A stretch of DNA of 16,800 nucleotides from the NCBI GenBank assembly GCA_003170115.1, contig PMZS01000321.1, positions 1 to 16,800 on the forward strand. Direction: 5' to 3'. Positions 6,629-14,699 of the stretch are shown here, one piece after another. The stretch is from Spirochaetaceae bacterium (GTDB lineage: Bacteria; Spirochaetota; Spirochaetia; SZUA-6; Fen-1364). Made by a program: the position numbers and the translations under genes. The notes under the pieces are model-generated. The model worked only from the letters and a program-made list of their open reading frames with translations, was not told the DNA's origin and ran no database searches. Every line of letters begins with the position of its first letter. The first letter of the stretch is position 1.

Positions 6629-9600
6629 GGCGCGCGTCTTTCCTCCACGAACTTCGCGAGGAACCGCGCGGTGTGCGAACCGGACTTCCTTCGGGCAAGC
6701 AGCGCGGGTGTTCCTTCCGCCACGATTTTTCCGCCTTCGTCGCCGCCCTCGGGGCCGAGGTCCAGCACCCAGTCGGCTTCCGCGATCACGTCCATGTTGT
6801 GCTCGATGATCACCACGGTGTTCCCGGCGTCCACCAGCCGGTGCAGCACGCGCACGAGCTTCTCCACGTCCGCCATGTGCAGGCCGATCGTGGGCTCGTC
6901 CAGAAGATAGAGGGTGCGAAGCGGGGTGAACCCGCGGCGGGGGGCTGGAGTACCTTCCGCCGCGGGAAGCGCCCCGTTCGCGAGCACCCGCGCCTTGGCC
7001 AGCTCCGTGACGAGTTTGATGCGCTGGGCTTCGCCGCCGCTGAGAGAGGGGCTCTGCTGGCCGAGGGAGAGGTAGCCAAGTCCCACCTGCTGGAGGAGCT
7101 GGAGCGCATGTCGGATCCCCGGGTGGAACTCGAAGTACGCGGCCGCCTCGTCCACGCTCATTGCCAGGACCTCGGCGATGCTTCGCTGCCGGAACCGCAC
7201 CGAAAGCGTCTCCGCATTGAACCTCGCGCCCTGGCACGCATCGCAGCCGACCGTCACATCCGGGAGGAAGCTCATCTCGATTTTCTTCACCCCCTGGCCT
7301 TCGCATTCGGGGCATCGCCCGCCGGCCACGTTGAAGGAGAAGCGGCTTGCCGTATACCCGCGCAACCGGGCCTCGCTGGATCCGGCGAAGAGCCGGCGGA
7401 TGTCGTCCCAGATTCCGACGTAGGTCGCCGGGCAGGAGCGGGGGGTCTTGCCGATGGGAGTCTGGTCCACCTCGAGCACTCGCTGGATGCCCTGCCATCC
7501 CTCGATCGCGTCGCAGCCCAGCAATGAATTCGGCCTGGCGCCGGCGGAATGACCACTCGTGCGCCGGCCCCTGGTTCCCGCCAGAAGATGCCGGAGGTTC
7601 GCGTAAAGCACATCCCGGACGAGTGTGCTCTTGCCGCTTCCGCTCACGCCGGTGACGCAGGTGAGTCTCCCCAGGGGCACATTGACATCGATGCCCTTCA
7701 GGTTATGAAGCCGGGCGTTGCGGACCCGGATCATGTTTCCGTCCTCCGACGCCGGAGGCCTGCCGTTCATCGCGTGCTTCAGGGGATGCCGCAAGAGCCT
7801 GCCGGTGAGAGATGTACGGCTGCGCATGATCGCCCCGACCGTGCCTTCCGCCACGACATACCCTCCGTTCACCCCGCCCCCCGGGCCGAGATCCACGATG
7901 TGCTCCGCCCGCCGGATGGTCTCCTCGTCGTGCTCCACCACGATGACCGTGTTCCCCTTGGCGCGCAGGGCATGGAGCGTGTCCAGGAGCACGATGTTGT
8001 CCCGCGCGTGAAGGCCGATGGTCGGCTCGTCCAGGATGTAGCACACCCCGCGCAGGTTGGAGCCGAGTTGGGAGGCCAGCCGTATCCGTTGAGCCTCCCC
8101 GCCGCTCAGGGTCGGGGCGGAGCGGTCCAGAGCGAGGTAGGAGAGGCCCACGCTCTGGAGGAAGGCGAGCCGGGAAAGGATCTCGGCGATGAGGTCCCGC
8201 GCGATCTCGGTCTCTCTCTGGGACAGGCGCAGCCCGTTCATCTCACGCGCTACCTCTGCCACGGGAAGCCGGGCGTAGTCGGCGATGTTCTTTTCCCGGA
8301 ATCGCACAGCCAGCGCCTCCGGCCTGAGCCGTTCGCCCCCGCAGGCGGGGCAGGTCTTCTCGGGCCCCCCCCACCAGTCGTTCCACCAGATCTCCTCACC
8401 GGTCTGCTCGGCGTCGAACCCCGAGAGCTGCACTCCCGTGCCGAAGCAGGACGCGCACCAGCCATGCTTGGAGTTGTAGGAAAACAGGCGCGGGTCCAGC
8501 TCCTCGAAGCTCCTTCCGCAGCGTGGGCAGGCACGACGGGTGGAGAACACGGTCCCGGCAGCCTTGACTGCCCTTGAACGGGTCACGGCGATGACGCGTA
8601 TCACGCCCTTGCCGAAGGACAGTCCGTTCGAGAGCAGCTCCCGCAGGGCCCGCTCCCTCTCGGCGGAGACGATCTCGCTCCCGATGGGGAGCTCGATCGT
8701 GTGCTCCTTGAACCGGTCCAGCCGCGGCCAGGCTGCCGTGGGAACCAGCTCCCCGTCCACGCGCAGGTGCTCGAACCCCTTGCCCGCGGCCCAGGCGGCG
8801 AGGTCCGTGTAGTAACCCTTGCGCGCCGTGACCAGCGGGGCGAGCACCGAGATTCGTTTGCCCCTGTACTCGCGGAGAAGCCGTGCGGCGATCGCGTCCG
8901 GCGTCTGGGGCTGGATGGGGATCCCGCAATCGGGACAATGCTGGGTGCCGAGCTTCACGAATAACAGGCGGAGGAAGGGATACACCTCAGTGAGCGTCGC
9001 GACAGTGCTCTTTCTCCCGCCTCGGCTGGTGCGCTGCTCGATGGCCACGGTGGGCGGCACCCCGTACACGCCGTCCACGTCGGGGCGCCGCGCCGGCTGC
9101 ACGAACTGGCGCGCATACGCGTTCAAGGATTCGAGGTAGCGCCGCTGGCCCTCTGCAAACAGGATGTCGAAGGCAATGGTGCTCTTGCCGCTGCCGCTCA
9201 CGCCGGTGATGACGCTGAAGGCGTCTCGGGGAATGGACAGGTTGATGTTCTTGAGGTTGTGTTCCCGGGCCCGCCTGATCACTATGGCGTTGTCCGTGAC
9301 GCCGGGCAGGGGCTTGTCCGGCTTCCCTTTGCCGCGGCTGCGCGGTGTGTTCGGCTTGAATGCCGCAAGCCCGGAGGTCCGCAGCGCGACCCCGGTCCTG
9401 CTCTCCCTGGATCGCGCCACCCGGGCGGGCGAGCCCGTGCACACGATGTGTCCGCCGGCCTCTCCTCCCTCGGGTCCGAGGTCGATGATCCAGTCAGAGG
9501 CGCGGATGACGTCGAGATTGTGCTCGATGACAACGACCGAGTGACCGGAGCCGACGAGCTGCCGGAACGCCCCCAGGAGCGTGGCGATGTCGTCGAAGTG

Positions 9601-12219
9601 CAGGCCGGTGGTCGGTTCGTCGAAGAGGAAGAGGTTCCCCCTGCCGCCGCGGCCTGGACCCGAATCACCGAGGAATCCCGCCAGCTTCAGCCTCTGCGCC
9701 TCTCCGCCGCTCAGCGTGGGCACCGGCTGTCCGAGGCTCACGTATCCCAGGCCCACGGCCGCAAGGGGAGCGAGCGCCGAGATGATCTCTGGTGAGTCCG
9801 AGAAAAAATCACAGGCCTCGGAGACCGTCATGTCCAGGACGTCGGCAACGGATTTCGCCGGCTCTCCCGAGCGGGCAGCCGTTGCGCCGGCGGTCGATGC
9901 GCCGCTCGGGAAGAGGCGCACGTCGAGCACCTCCTGCCGGAAGCGCCTTCCGTCGCAGTCGGGGCAGCGCAGGTACACGTCGCTCAGGAACTGCATCTCG
10001 ATGTGCTCGAAGCCGCTGCCGCTGCACGTGGGGCAGCGGCCATTGCCGGAGTTGAAGCTGAAGGTTCCCGGCGTGTACCCCCTCTCTTTCGACACGGGCT
10101 CCGAGGCGAAGAGCTTGCGGATTCCGTCGAAGGCCCCGACGTAGCTCACGGGATTCGACCGGGCAGTGCGTCCGATCGGCGACTGGTCCACCAGCACGAC
10201 GTCCTTCACCAGCTCGTGACCGGCGATCGCCCGGTGTTTCCCCGGCGGGTCCACAGGCTTGTGCTTGAGCGCGGCAAGGGCGTTGTACAGGACATCCTGG
10301 ATGAGGGTGGATTTGCCGGAGCCGCTGACACCCGTAACGCAGACCAGGCGGTGCAGGGGAATGTCCACGTCGATGCCCTTGAGGTTGTGTTCCGCCGCGC
10401 CGAGGATGCGGATCGACTCATTCTTCTGTTCCGAAAGCGCGCGGGGCATGTGCGTGACACCGAGTCGTGCTTCCACCTTCCTGCGCCCGGTGAGGTACTG
10501 GGCGGTGAGCGACCGCCTGCTTTCCAGGAGCTCGGTCAGGCCGCCGAAGAAGACGATCTGGCCACCCCGTTCTCCTGCGCCAGGGCCCATGTCCAGCACG
10601 AGGTCCGCGGCCCGGATCACGTCGGGATCGTGCTCCACGACGACAATCGTGTTTCCCGCGTCCCTCAGGCGCTGCAGGACACCGATCAGACGGCCGATGT
10701 CCCGGGGATGAAGGCCGACGCTCGGCTCGTCAAGGACGAACAGCGCGTTCACCAGGGAAGTGCCCAGCGCCGTGGTGAGGTTGATCCTCTGCACCTCGCC
10801 GCCGCTCAGGGTGCGGGACTGCCGGTCCAGCGTGAGGTACCCCAGGCCCACGTCCACCAGGTACCGCAGGCGCGTCCTGACCTCGGAGAGAAGGAGAGAG
10901 GTCGCCTCGTCCATCGGTGAGGGAAGGCTGATCCCTTTGAAGAGCGCGAGGCAACCGTCTATCGGCAGGAGCATGACATCGTGGATGGAAAGCTTCTCCT
11001 GCCCCACTTTCCAGCGCAGCGCATCGGGCTTCAGCCGGGCTCCCCCGCAATCCGGGCACGGGGTGTAGGCCCGGTACTTCGAAAGGAGCACACGGATGTG
11101 CATGCGGTAGCTCTTGGATTCGAGCCATTTGAAGAAGCGTTTCGCACCGAACCAGACTCCGTCGTCCCATTCGCCTTCACCCTCGATGACCCACGCGCGC
11201 TGCTCCGCCGTGAGCTGGGCCCATGGCACGTCGGCGGGAATCTTCCGCTTTCTGGCGAACTTCAGGAGCTCGTCCTGGACCTCGCGAAAGCTCTCCGTCT
11301 GCCACGGCCGAACAGCGCCGGAGGCGAGACTCTTGCTGTCATCGGGCACAACGAGATTCCAGTCGATGCCGATGGTACGGCCGAACCCGCGGCACGCGGG
11401 GCAGGCGCCAATGGGCGAATTGAAGGAGAACAGGTTCGGAGTCGGGTCCTCGTAATGGATGTCGCAGAACGCGCAGTGCAGGTCGGCGGAGAACCGCAGC
11501 TGCTCCACGGCCTCCCCGTCGGCATCCGTGACGTGAGCGGTGACGCGCCCCTGTCCATATTTCAGCGCCGCCTCGAGATCCTCTACCATGCGGGCCCGGT
11601 TGTCGGGACTCGCCGTCAGCCTGTCTTGAAGAACTTCAAGCTTTCTTCCGTCCTTTTTATGGATGCGCGTGTATCCCTGCTTCGAGAGGAGCTCCTGGAC
11701 CTCCTCCTCCGTGAAGTTGTCCGGAACGACAACGGGAAAGGTGAGGAGGAGCTTCTGGCCGCGGGGAAGCTGATCGGCAATGCTCTCCGGGGTGTCGCGG
11801 CGCACCTCGCGCCCGCAGCTTCCGCAGAACAGGCGTGAGGCGCGCGCAAAGAGGAGCTTCAAGTGGTCGTTGAGCTCCGTCATGGTCCCCACAGTGGAGC
11901 GCGACGTGCGCACGGGGTTGGTCTGGTCGATCGCGATGGCGGGAGGGATGCCGTCGATCCTGTCCACCCGGGGCTTGTCCATCCTGTCGAGGAACTGCCG
12001 CGTGTAGGAGGAGAAGGTTTCCACGTACCGACGCTGCCCCTCGGAGTACAGCGTGTCGAAGGCGAGTGACGATTTGCCGGATCCGCTCACGCCCGTGATG
12101 ACGATGAGCTTTCGAAGGGGCAGCTTGAGGCTGAGGTTCCTGAGGTTGTTCTGCCGCGCTCCCTCGATGGAGATGAAATCGCCGGCGCGGCGTGTCTGCG
12201 GGGGTTTTTTTGTTGTCAT
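6625..12219 (-). CDS. uvrA: Excinuclease ABC subunit UvrA, tandem two-unit form
   Basis: This 1864-residue protein is two UvrA units head to tail; ordinary UvrA is about 940. The first unit spans about 1-960. A basic linker (PRSRGKGKPDKPLPG) leads to the second from about 975. Four ABC ATPase sites are intact: Walker A GVSGSGKS at 43, 630, 1006 and 1524; LSGGE signatures at 471, 836, 1371 and 1726; and a DEP Walker B after each. Both units keep the UvrA zinc modules (CPTCSGSGFEHIEM ... CPDCDGRRF; CPECEGQGVKKIEM ... CDACQGARF). UvrA scans DNA for bulky lesions and loads UvrB in nucleotide excision repair. Normal UvrA is a homodimer, so one chain could supply the dimer by itself. Long duplicated UvrAs are known, for example in Chlamydia. 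The start is the ATG at 12219 (MTTKKPPQ); upstream in-frame sequence is promoter. Confidence 0.95.
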   Translation of the reverse strand: MTTKKPPQTRRAGDFISIEGARQNNLRNLSLKLPLRKLIVITGVSGSGKSSLAFDTLYSEGQRRYVETFSSYTRQFLDRMDKPRVDRIDGIPPAIAIDQTNPVRTSRSTVGTMTELNDHLKLLFARASRLFCGSCGREVRRDTPESIADQLPRGQKLLLTFPVVVPDNFTEEEVQELLSKQGYTRIHKKDGRKLEVLQDRLTASPDNRARMVEDLEAALKYGQGRVTAHVTDADGEAVEQLRFSADLHCAFCDIHYEDPTPNLFSFNSPIGACPACRGFGRTIGIDWNLVVPDDSKSLASGAVRPWQTESFREVQDELLKFARKRKIPADVPWAQLTAEQRAWVIEGEGEWDDGVWFGAKRFFKWLESKSYRMHIRVLLSKYRAYTPCPDCGGARLKPDALRWKVGQEKLSIHDVMLLPIDGCLALFKGISLPSPMDEATSLLLSEVRTRLRYLVDVGLGYLTLDRQSRTLSGGEVQRINLTTALGTSLVNALFVLDEPSVGLHPRDIGRLIGVLQRLRDAGNTIVVVEHDPDVIRAADLVLDMGPGAGERGGQIVFFGGLTELLESRRSLTAQYLTGRRKVEARLGVTHMPRALSEQKNESIRILGAAEHNLKGIDVDIPLHRLVCVTGVSGSGKSTLIQDVLYNALAALKHKPVDPPGKHRAIAGHELVKDVVLVDQSPIGRTARSNPVSYVGAFDGIRKLFASEPVSKERGYTPGTFSFNSGNGRCPTCSGSGFEHIEMQFLSDVYLRCPDCDGRRFRQEVLDVRLFPSGASTAGATAARSGEPAKSVADVLDMTVSEACDFFSDSPEIISALAPLAAVGLGYVSLGQPVPTLSGGEAQRLKLAGFLGDSGPGRGGRGNLFLFDEPTTGLHFDDIATLLGAFRQLVGSGHSVVVIEHNLDVIRASDWIIDLGPEGGEAGGHIVCTGSPARVARSRESRTGVALRTSGLAAFKPNTPRSRGKGKPDKPLPGVTDNAIVIRRAREHNLKNINLSIPRDAFSVITGVSGSGKSTIAFDILFAEGQRRYLESLNAYARQFVQPARRPDVDGVYGVPPTVAIEQRTSRGGRKSTVATLTEVYPFLRLLFVKLGTQHCPDCGIPIQPQTPDAIAARLLREYRGKRISVLAPLVTARKGYYTDLAAWAAGKGFEHLRVDGELVPTAAWPRLDRFKEHTIELPIGSEIVSAERERALRELLSNGLSFGKGVIRVIAVTRSRAVKAAGTVFSTRRACPRCGRSFEELDPRLFSYNSKHGWCASCFGTGVQLSGFDAEQTGEEIWWNDWWGGPEKTCPACGGERLRPEALAVRFREKNIADYARLPVAEVAREMNGLRLSQRETEIARDLIAEILSRLAFLQSVGLSYLALDRSAPTLSGGEAQRIRLASQLGSNLRGVCYILDEPTIGLHARDNIVLLDTLHALRAKGNTVIVVEHDEETIRRAEHIVDLGPGGGVNGGYVVAEGTVGAIMRSRTSLTGRLLRHPLKHAMNGRPPASEDGNMIRVRNARLHNLKGIDVNVPLGRLTCVTGVSGSGKSTLVRDVLYANLRHLLAGTRGRRTSGHSAGARPNSLLGCDAIEGWQGIQRVLEVDQTPIGKTPRSCPATYVGIWDDIRRLFAGSSEARLRGYTASRFSFNVAGGRCPECEGQGVKKIEMSFLPDVTVGCDACQGARFNAETLSVRFRQRSIAEVLAMSVDEAAAYFEFHPGIRHALQLLQQVGLGYLSLGQQSPSLSGGEAQRIKLVTELAKARVLANGALPAAEGTPAPRRGFTPLRTLYLLDEPTIGLHMADVEKLVRVLHRLVDAGNTVVIIEHNMDVIAEADWVLDLGPEGGDEGGKIVAEGTPALLARRKSGSHTARFLAKFVEERRAP

Positions 12220-12249
12220 TGTCCGGGGGCCTGCAGGGCGGGGTAAAAT
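12219..12249 (+). promoter_or_regulatory. Possible plus-strand promoter sharing its -10 with the uvrA promoter
   Basis: TTGTCC (12219-12224) and TAAAAT (12244-12249) are separated by 19 bases, one or two longer than ideal. The -10 overlaps the opposite-strand TATATT within TAAAATATA. Predicted transcription would begin near 12256, just before the Shine-Dalgarno of the small ORF at 12275. Weak on its own; see findings. Confidence 0.3.
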
Positions 12250-12275
12250 ATAGCGAACAGGAGGAGGTGAGACAA
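12247..12275 (-). promoter_or_regulatory. sigma70-type promoter of uvrA
   Basis: On the minus strand TTGTCT (12275-12270), a 17-base spacer and TATATT (12252-12247) give four of six and five of six consensus matches at optimal spacing. The expected start near 12240 leaves a leader of about 20 bases with only a weak Shine-Dalgarno before ATG 12219. No LexA-type box (CTG-N10-CAG or GAAC-N4-GTTC) overlaps it, so SOS control is not apparent. Confidence 0.6.
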
Positions 12276-12316
12276 TGCGGTATCGCATTGACCCCTCAAG
12301 AATCCATGGCAACTGA
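12275..12316 (+). CDS. Possible 13-residue leader peptide or microprotein
   Basis: ATG at 12275 opens a 13-codon frame, MRYRIDPSRIHGN, ending in TGA. It is preceded by AGGAGGTGA (12262-12270), an unbroken match to the anti-Shine-Dalgarno end of 16S rRNA. The start codon lies in a small hairpin (ATGCG-GTAT-CGCAT, 12275-12288) that could mask it. It may be a regulatory leader, a tiny protein or the 5' stump of a deleted gene. Short ORFs arise by chance, but this ribosome site is the strongest in the window. Confidence 0.3.
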   Translation: MRYRIDPSRIHGN

Positions 12317-12416
12317 TTCGCCGATTTCGTCCTCTTTGGCACTCTGAATAGCTGCAAGGGAGACGCGTGTACCCCTTCCCATGCAACGGCTGGTTCCCGC
12401 CGCCATCCCCCGGTCG

Positions 12417-12422
12417 TATATT
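12417..12422 (+). promoter_or_regulatory. -10 element of the response-regulator operon
   Basis: TATATT in the context CGTATATTCA lies 20 bases before the response-regulator ATG. The same ten bases precede the thioredoxin gene. The -35 position (TTCCCG, 17 bases upstream) is poor, suggesting activator help or an alternative sigma factor. The leader would be only about 14 bases and would begin at the GGAGGG ribosome site. Confidence 0.4.
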
Positions 12423-12442
12423 CATCACGGAGGGCATGCGGA

Positions 12443-13168
12443 ATGCCGGGACCCGACACAGCGCTTATCATTGAAGACGACAAGGACATCGCGGATGTGG
12501 TGGCTCTCCACCTGAAGGACCTGGGACTGGACACCGAACGTGCAGTCGACGGCCGGACCGGACTTCAGAAAGCGCTGGAGAACCGTTACGCCCTGGTCAT
12601 TCTCGACCTGATGCTGCCGAAAATGGACGGGCTTGCCGTCTGCGCTCGAATCCGTGAGAAGAACCCCGCCATGCCCATCCTCATGCTGACGGCGAAATCG
12701 GAGGAGATTGACCGCGTGCTGGGCCTGGAGATCGGCGCCGACGAGTATGTCACCAAGCCGTTCAGCGTCCGGGAGCTGGTGGCCCGGGTCAAGGCGCTCC
12801 TTCGCAGGGTACAGGTGGACAAGGCTGCGGCGGCCGGCGAGAGTGAAAAAGGCCGGATCGAGATCGGGACCCTCGTGCTGGACTTCGACAAGCGGAAGGT
12901 GACCCGGGAGGGTGCCACGATCGATCTCACCGTGAAAGAGTTCGAACTGCTGGCTCTCTTTGCCCGCACGCCCGGGCGGACCTACAGCCGGACGGACCTC
13001 CTGAACCTCGTCTGGGGCTACCAGTTCGAAGGCTACGAACACACGGTCAACTCGCACATCAACCGGCTGCGTGCCAAGATCGAAGCCGATCCCGGGCATC
13101 CCCTGTACCTGCGAACAGTCTGGGGCGTGGGCTACAGATTCGCCGAGGCCGCGGAGCTTTCCTCTTGA
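12443..13168 (+). CDS. OmpR/PhoB-family response regulator
   Basis: A 241-residue two-domain regulator. The receiver domain (about 5-120) has the acidic pair Asp12/Asp13 (IIEDDKD), phospho-acceptor Asp55 (VILDLMLPKMDG), Thr83 (LMLTAK) and Lys105 (YVTKPF), so it is phosphorylation-competent. A glutamate- and alanine-rich linker leads to a winged-helix DNA-binding domain (about 140-235) with LTVKEFELLALFARTPGRTY, the recognition region EHTVNSHINRLRAKIE and the wing VWGVGYRF. GGAGGG lies eight bases before ATG. It is translationally coupled to the kinase at 13165 (TTGA overlap). Regulators of this subfamily bind tandem half-sites about 11 bp apart, and such a pair occurs after the kinase gene (14661-14677). 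The stimulus is unknown, and naming it PhoB, CpxR or similar would not be justified. Confidence 0.93.
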   Translation: MPGPDTALIIEDDKDIADVVALHLKDLGLDTERAVDGRTGLQKALENRYALVILDLMLPKMDGLAVCARIREKNPAMPILMLTAKSEEIDRVLGLEIGADEYVTKPFSVRELVARVKALLRRVQVDKAAAAGESEKGRIEIGTLVLDFDKRKVTREGATIDLTVKEFELLALFARTPGRTYSRTDLLNLVWGYQFEGYEHTVNSHINRLRAKIEADPGHPLYLRTVWGVGYRFAEAAELSS

Positions 13169-14643
13169 GAGGATTGTTTTCTTCCTTCTATGCCCGCCTT
13201 TCCACCATCTTCCTGCTCCTCATTCTGGCCCTCGGCGCGGGGTGCGTGGCAATCGCCTTCCGCTCCTCCCAGCACCTCTTCGACGACGTCGAGCAGCTGC
13301 TGAACCGCGAGTATGCGCGCAGCATCGCCGAGGAGCTTCGCCCGCTGGTCGCGCAGGGCTTCTCCGAGGAGCGCGTGAAGGGCGCCATCCACTACATGAT
13401 GGTGCTCAATCCAATGGTGGAGATCTACCTCCTGGACCCCGCGGGGAAGATCCTCGCCTATTTTCTGAACCCCGCCGAGAGGATCGCGCGAAGCGCCGTT
13501 GACATTGCGCCCGTGGAGGCCTTCGTGCGGAGCGCCGGACGTCAGTTGTCATTGGGCGAGGACCCGCGGAGCGCCTCCCGGTCCCGGCCTTTCTCCGCCG
13601 CGCCCCTGCAGATGGGGCCCGACCAGGGCTACGTCTATATCATCCTCGGAGGCGAGCGCTACGATGCCTCCCTGCGCATGATCAGGGACAGCTACTACCT
13701 GCGCGCCGGTATCGTGGCGTTTTTTCTTGCCCTGGCCGTCACCGTGGTGGCCGGCCTTTCCCTGTTCTTTTTTCTCACGCGGCGTCTCAGGTCGCTGAGC
13801 GACGCGGTGCGTGACTTCGAAAAGGGGGACCTTGCGCGGCGCGTGACGGTGCAGGGCCGCGACGAGCTTGGCGCACTGGGCCGGAGCTTCAATGAGATGG
13901 CTTCCACGATCGCGGCCGACGTTGAGAAAATCCGCCTCGCCGAGAGGACGCGACGCGATCTGATCGGCAATATCTCCCATGACCTGCGCAGCCCCCTGGC
14001 TTCCATCCAGGGGTATCTGGAGACAATGGTGCTGAAAGACCAGCAGCTCTCCGCGGAGGAGAGGCGCACCTTTCTTCAGGTGAGCCTTCGCAACACGGCG
14101 CATCTCCAGCGCCTCGTGGAGGAGCTTGTGGAGCTGGCAAAGCTGGACGCTCGGCAGGTGGAACTGCGCCTGGAGCCGCTGCAGATCGCCGAGCTCGCGC
14201 AGGACGTGGCGCTGAAGCTCGCTCCCGACGCGCGGGGAGCCGGGGTTTCGCTTACCGTGGAGCCCGACGACGACCTGCCGCTGGTCACGGGTGACGCCGG
14301 GATGATAGAGCGTGTTCTCACGAACCTGATCGAGAACGCGCTGCGGTTCACGCCGGAGGGCGGCGCCGTGCGCGTTCTCCTGCACGCGGAGCCGCGGGCG
14401 GTGCGGGTGACCGTGTCCGATACCGGCGCGGGCATCACGCCGGAAGACCTGCCGCGCATCTTCGAGCGGTTCTACCGGGCGGACAAGAGCCGGGACAGGG
14501 CCAGGGGCGGCGCCGGGCTGGGGCTTGCCATTGCGCGGCAGATCGTGGAGCTGCACGGCAGCACGCTGGAAGTGCAGAGCAGGCCCGGCGACGGCGCGCG
14601 TTTTTCATTCCTCCTGCCGGCACGCAGCGAGGGCGCCTCGTGA
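13165..14643 (+). CDS. Membrane sensor histidine kinase (HAMP-HisKA-HATPase)
   Basis: 492 residues beginning at TTG, overlapping the regulator's stop codon. Transmembrane helices at about 12-32 and 181-204 bracket a periplasmic sensor region of about 150 residues without a recognised fold. A HAMP linker (about 201-255, with RRLRSLSDAVRDFEKGDLARRV) leads to the HisKA helix with phospho-accepting His272 (GNISHDLRSPL). The ATPase domain shows the N box (Asn387, Asn391 in NLIENALRF), G1 (DTGAG, 419-423), F box (IFERFYR) and G2 (GGAGLGL, 448-454). All catalytic motifs are intact. It would autophosphorylate and pass phosphate to Asp55 of the upstream regulator. The sensor region lacks PAS or Cache motifs I could identify, so the signal is open; the neighbouring redox genes make envelope thiol stress one possibility. 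Confidence 0.94.
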   Translation: MRGLFSSFYARLSTIFLLLILALGAGCVAIAFRSSQHLFDDVEQLLNREYARSIAEELRPLVAQGFSEERVKGAIHYMMVLNPMVEIYLLDPAGKILAYFLNPAERIARSAVDIAPVEAFVRSAGRQLSLGEDPRSASRSRPFSAAPLQMGPDQGYVYIILGGERYDASLRMIRDSYYLRAGIVAFFLALAVTVVAGLSLFFFLTRRLRSLSDAVRDFEKGDLARRVTVQGRDELGALGRSFNEMASTIAADVEKIRLAERTRRDLIGNISHDLRSPLASIQGYLETMVLKDQQLSAEERRTFLQVSLRNTAHLQRLVEELVELAKLDARQVELRLEPLQIAELAQDVALKLAPDARGAGVSLTVEPDDDLPLVTGDAGMIERVLTNLIENALRFTPEGGAVRVLLHAEPRAVRVTVSDTGAGITPEDLPRIFERFYRADKSRDRARGGAGLGLAIARQIVELHGSTLEVQSRPGDGARFSFLLPARSEGAS

Positions 14644-14660
14644 TCCATATGTGCGCTTTC

Positions 14661-14693
14661 CGTGACACTTTCGTGACTACGCGTCCGTATATT
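14661..14693 (+). promoter_or_regulatory. Tandem 11-bp response-regulator half-sites plus -10 upstream of the thioredoxin gene
   Basis: Two identical CGTGAC hexamers (14661-14666 and 14672-14677) are spaced exactly 11 bp, about one helical turn and the repeat length typical of PhoB/OmpR binding sites. Ten bases after the second lies TATATT (14688-14693), so the repeats occupy the -35 position, as in Pho-box promoters where the regulator replaces -35 contacts. The predicted start coincides with ATG 14700, giving a leaderless mRNA. The repeats are seen directly; the binding protein is inferred. Confidence 0.5.
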
Positions 14694-14699
14694 CAAATC

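Noticed and set aside
6671..12069. Many plus-strand ORFs antisense to uvrA
   Set aside because: They are arginine-, proline- and alanine-rich shadows of a GC-rich gene, with no motifs or ribosome sites.
12247..12275. SOS (LexA) operator at uvrA
   Set aside because: Neither CTG-N10-CAG nor GAAC-N4-GTTC is present at the promoter. A clade-specific LexA box cannot be excluded.
12220..12534. N-terminal extension of uvrA
   Set aside because: The frame is open, but the extra 105 residues cover the predicted promoter and the start of the response-regulator gene and have no UvrA-like sequence.
13549..14556. Long minus-strand ORF opposite the histidine kinase
   Set aside because: The kinase frame contains all conserved motifs; the opposite frame is a shadow.
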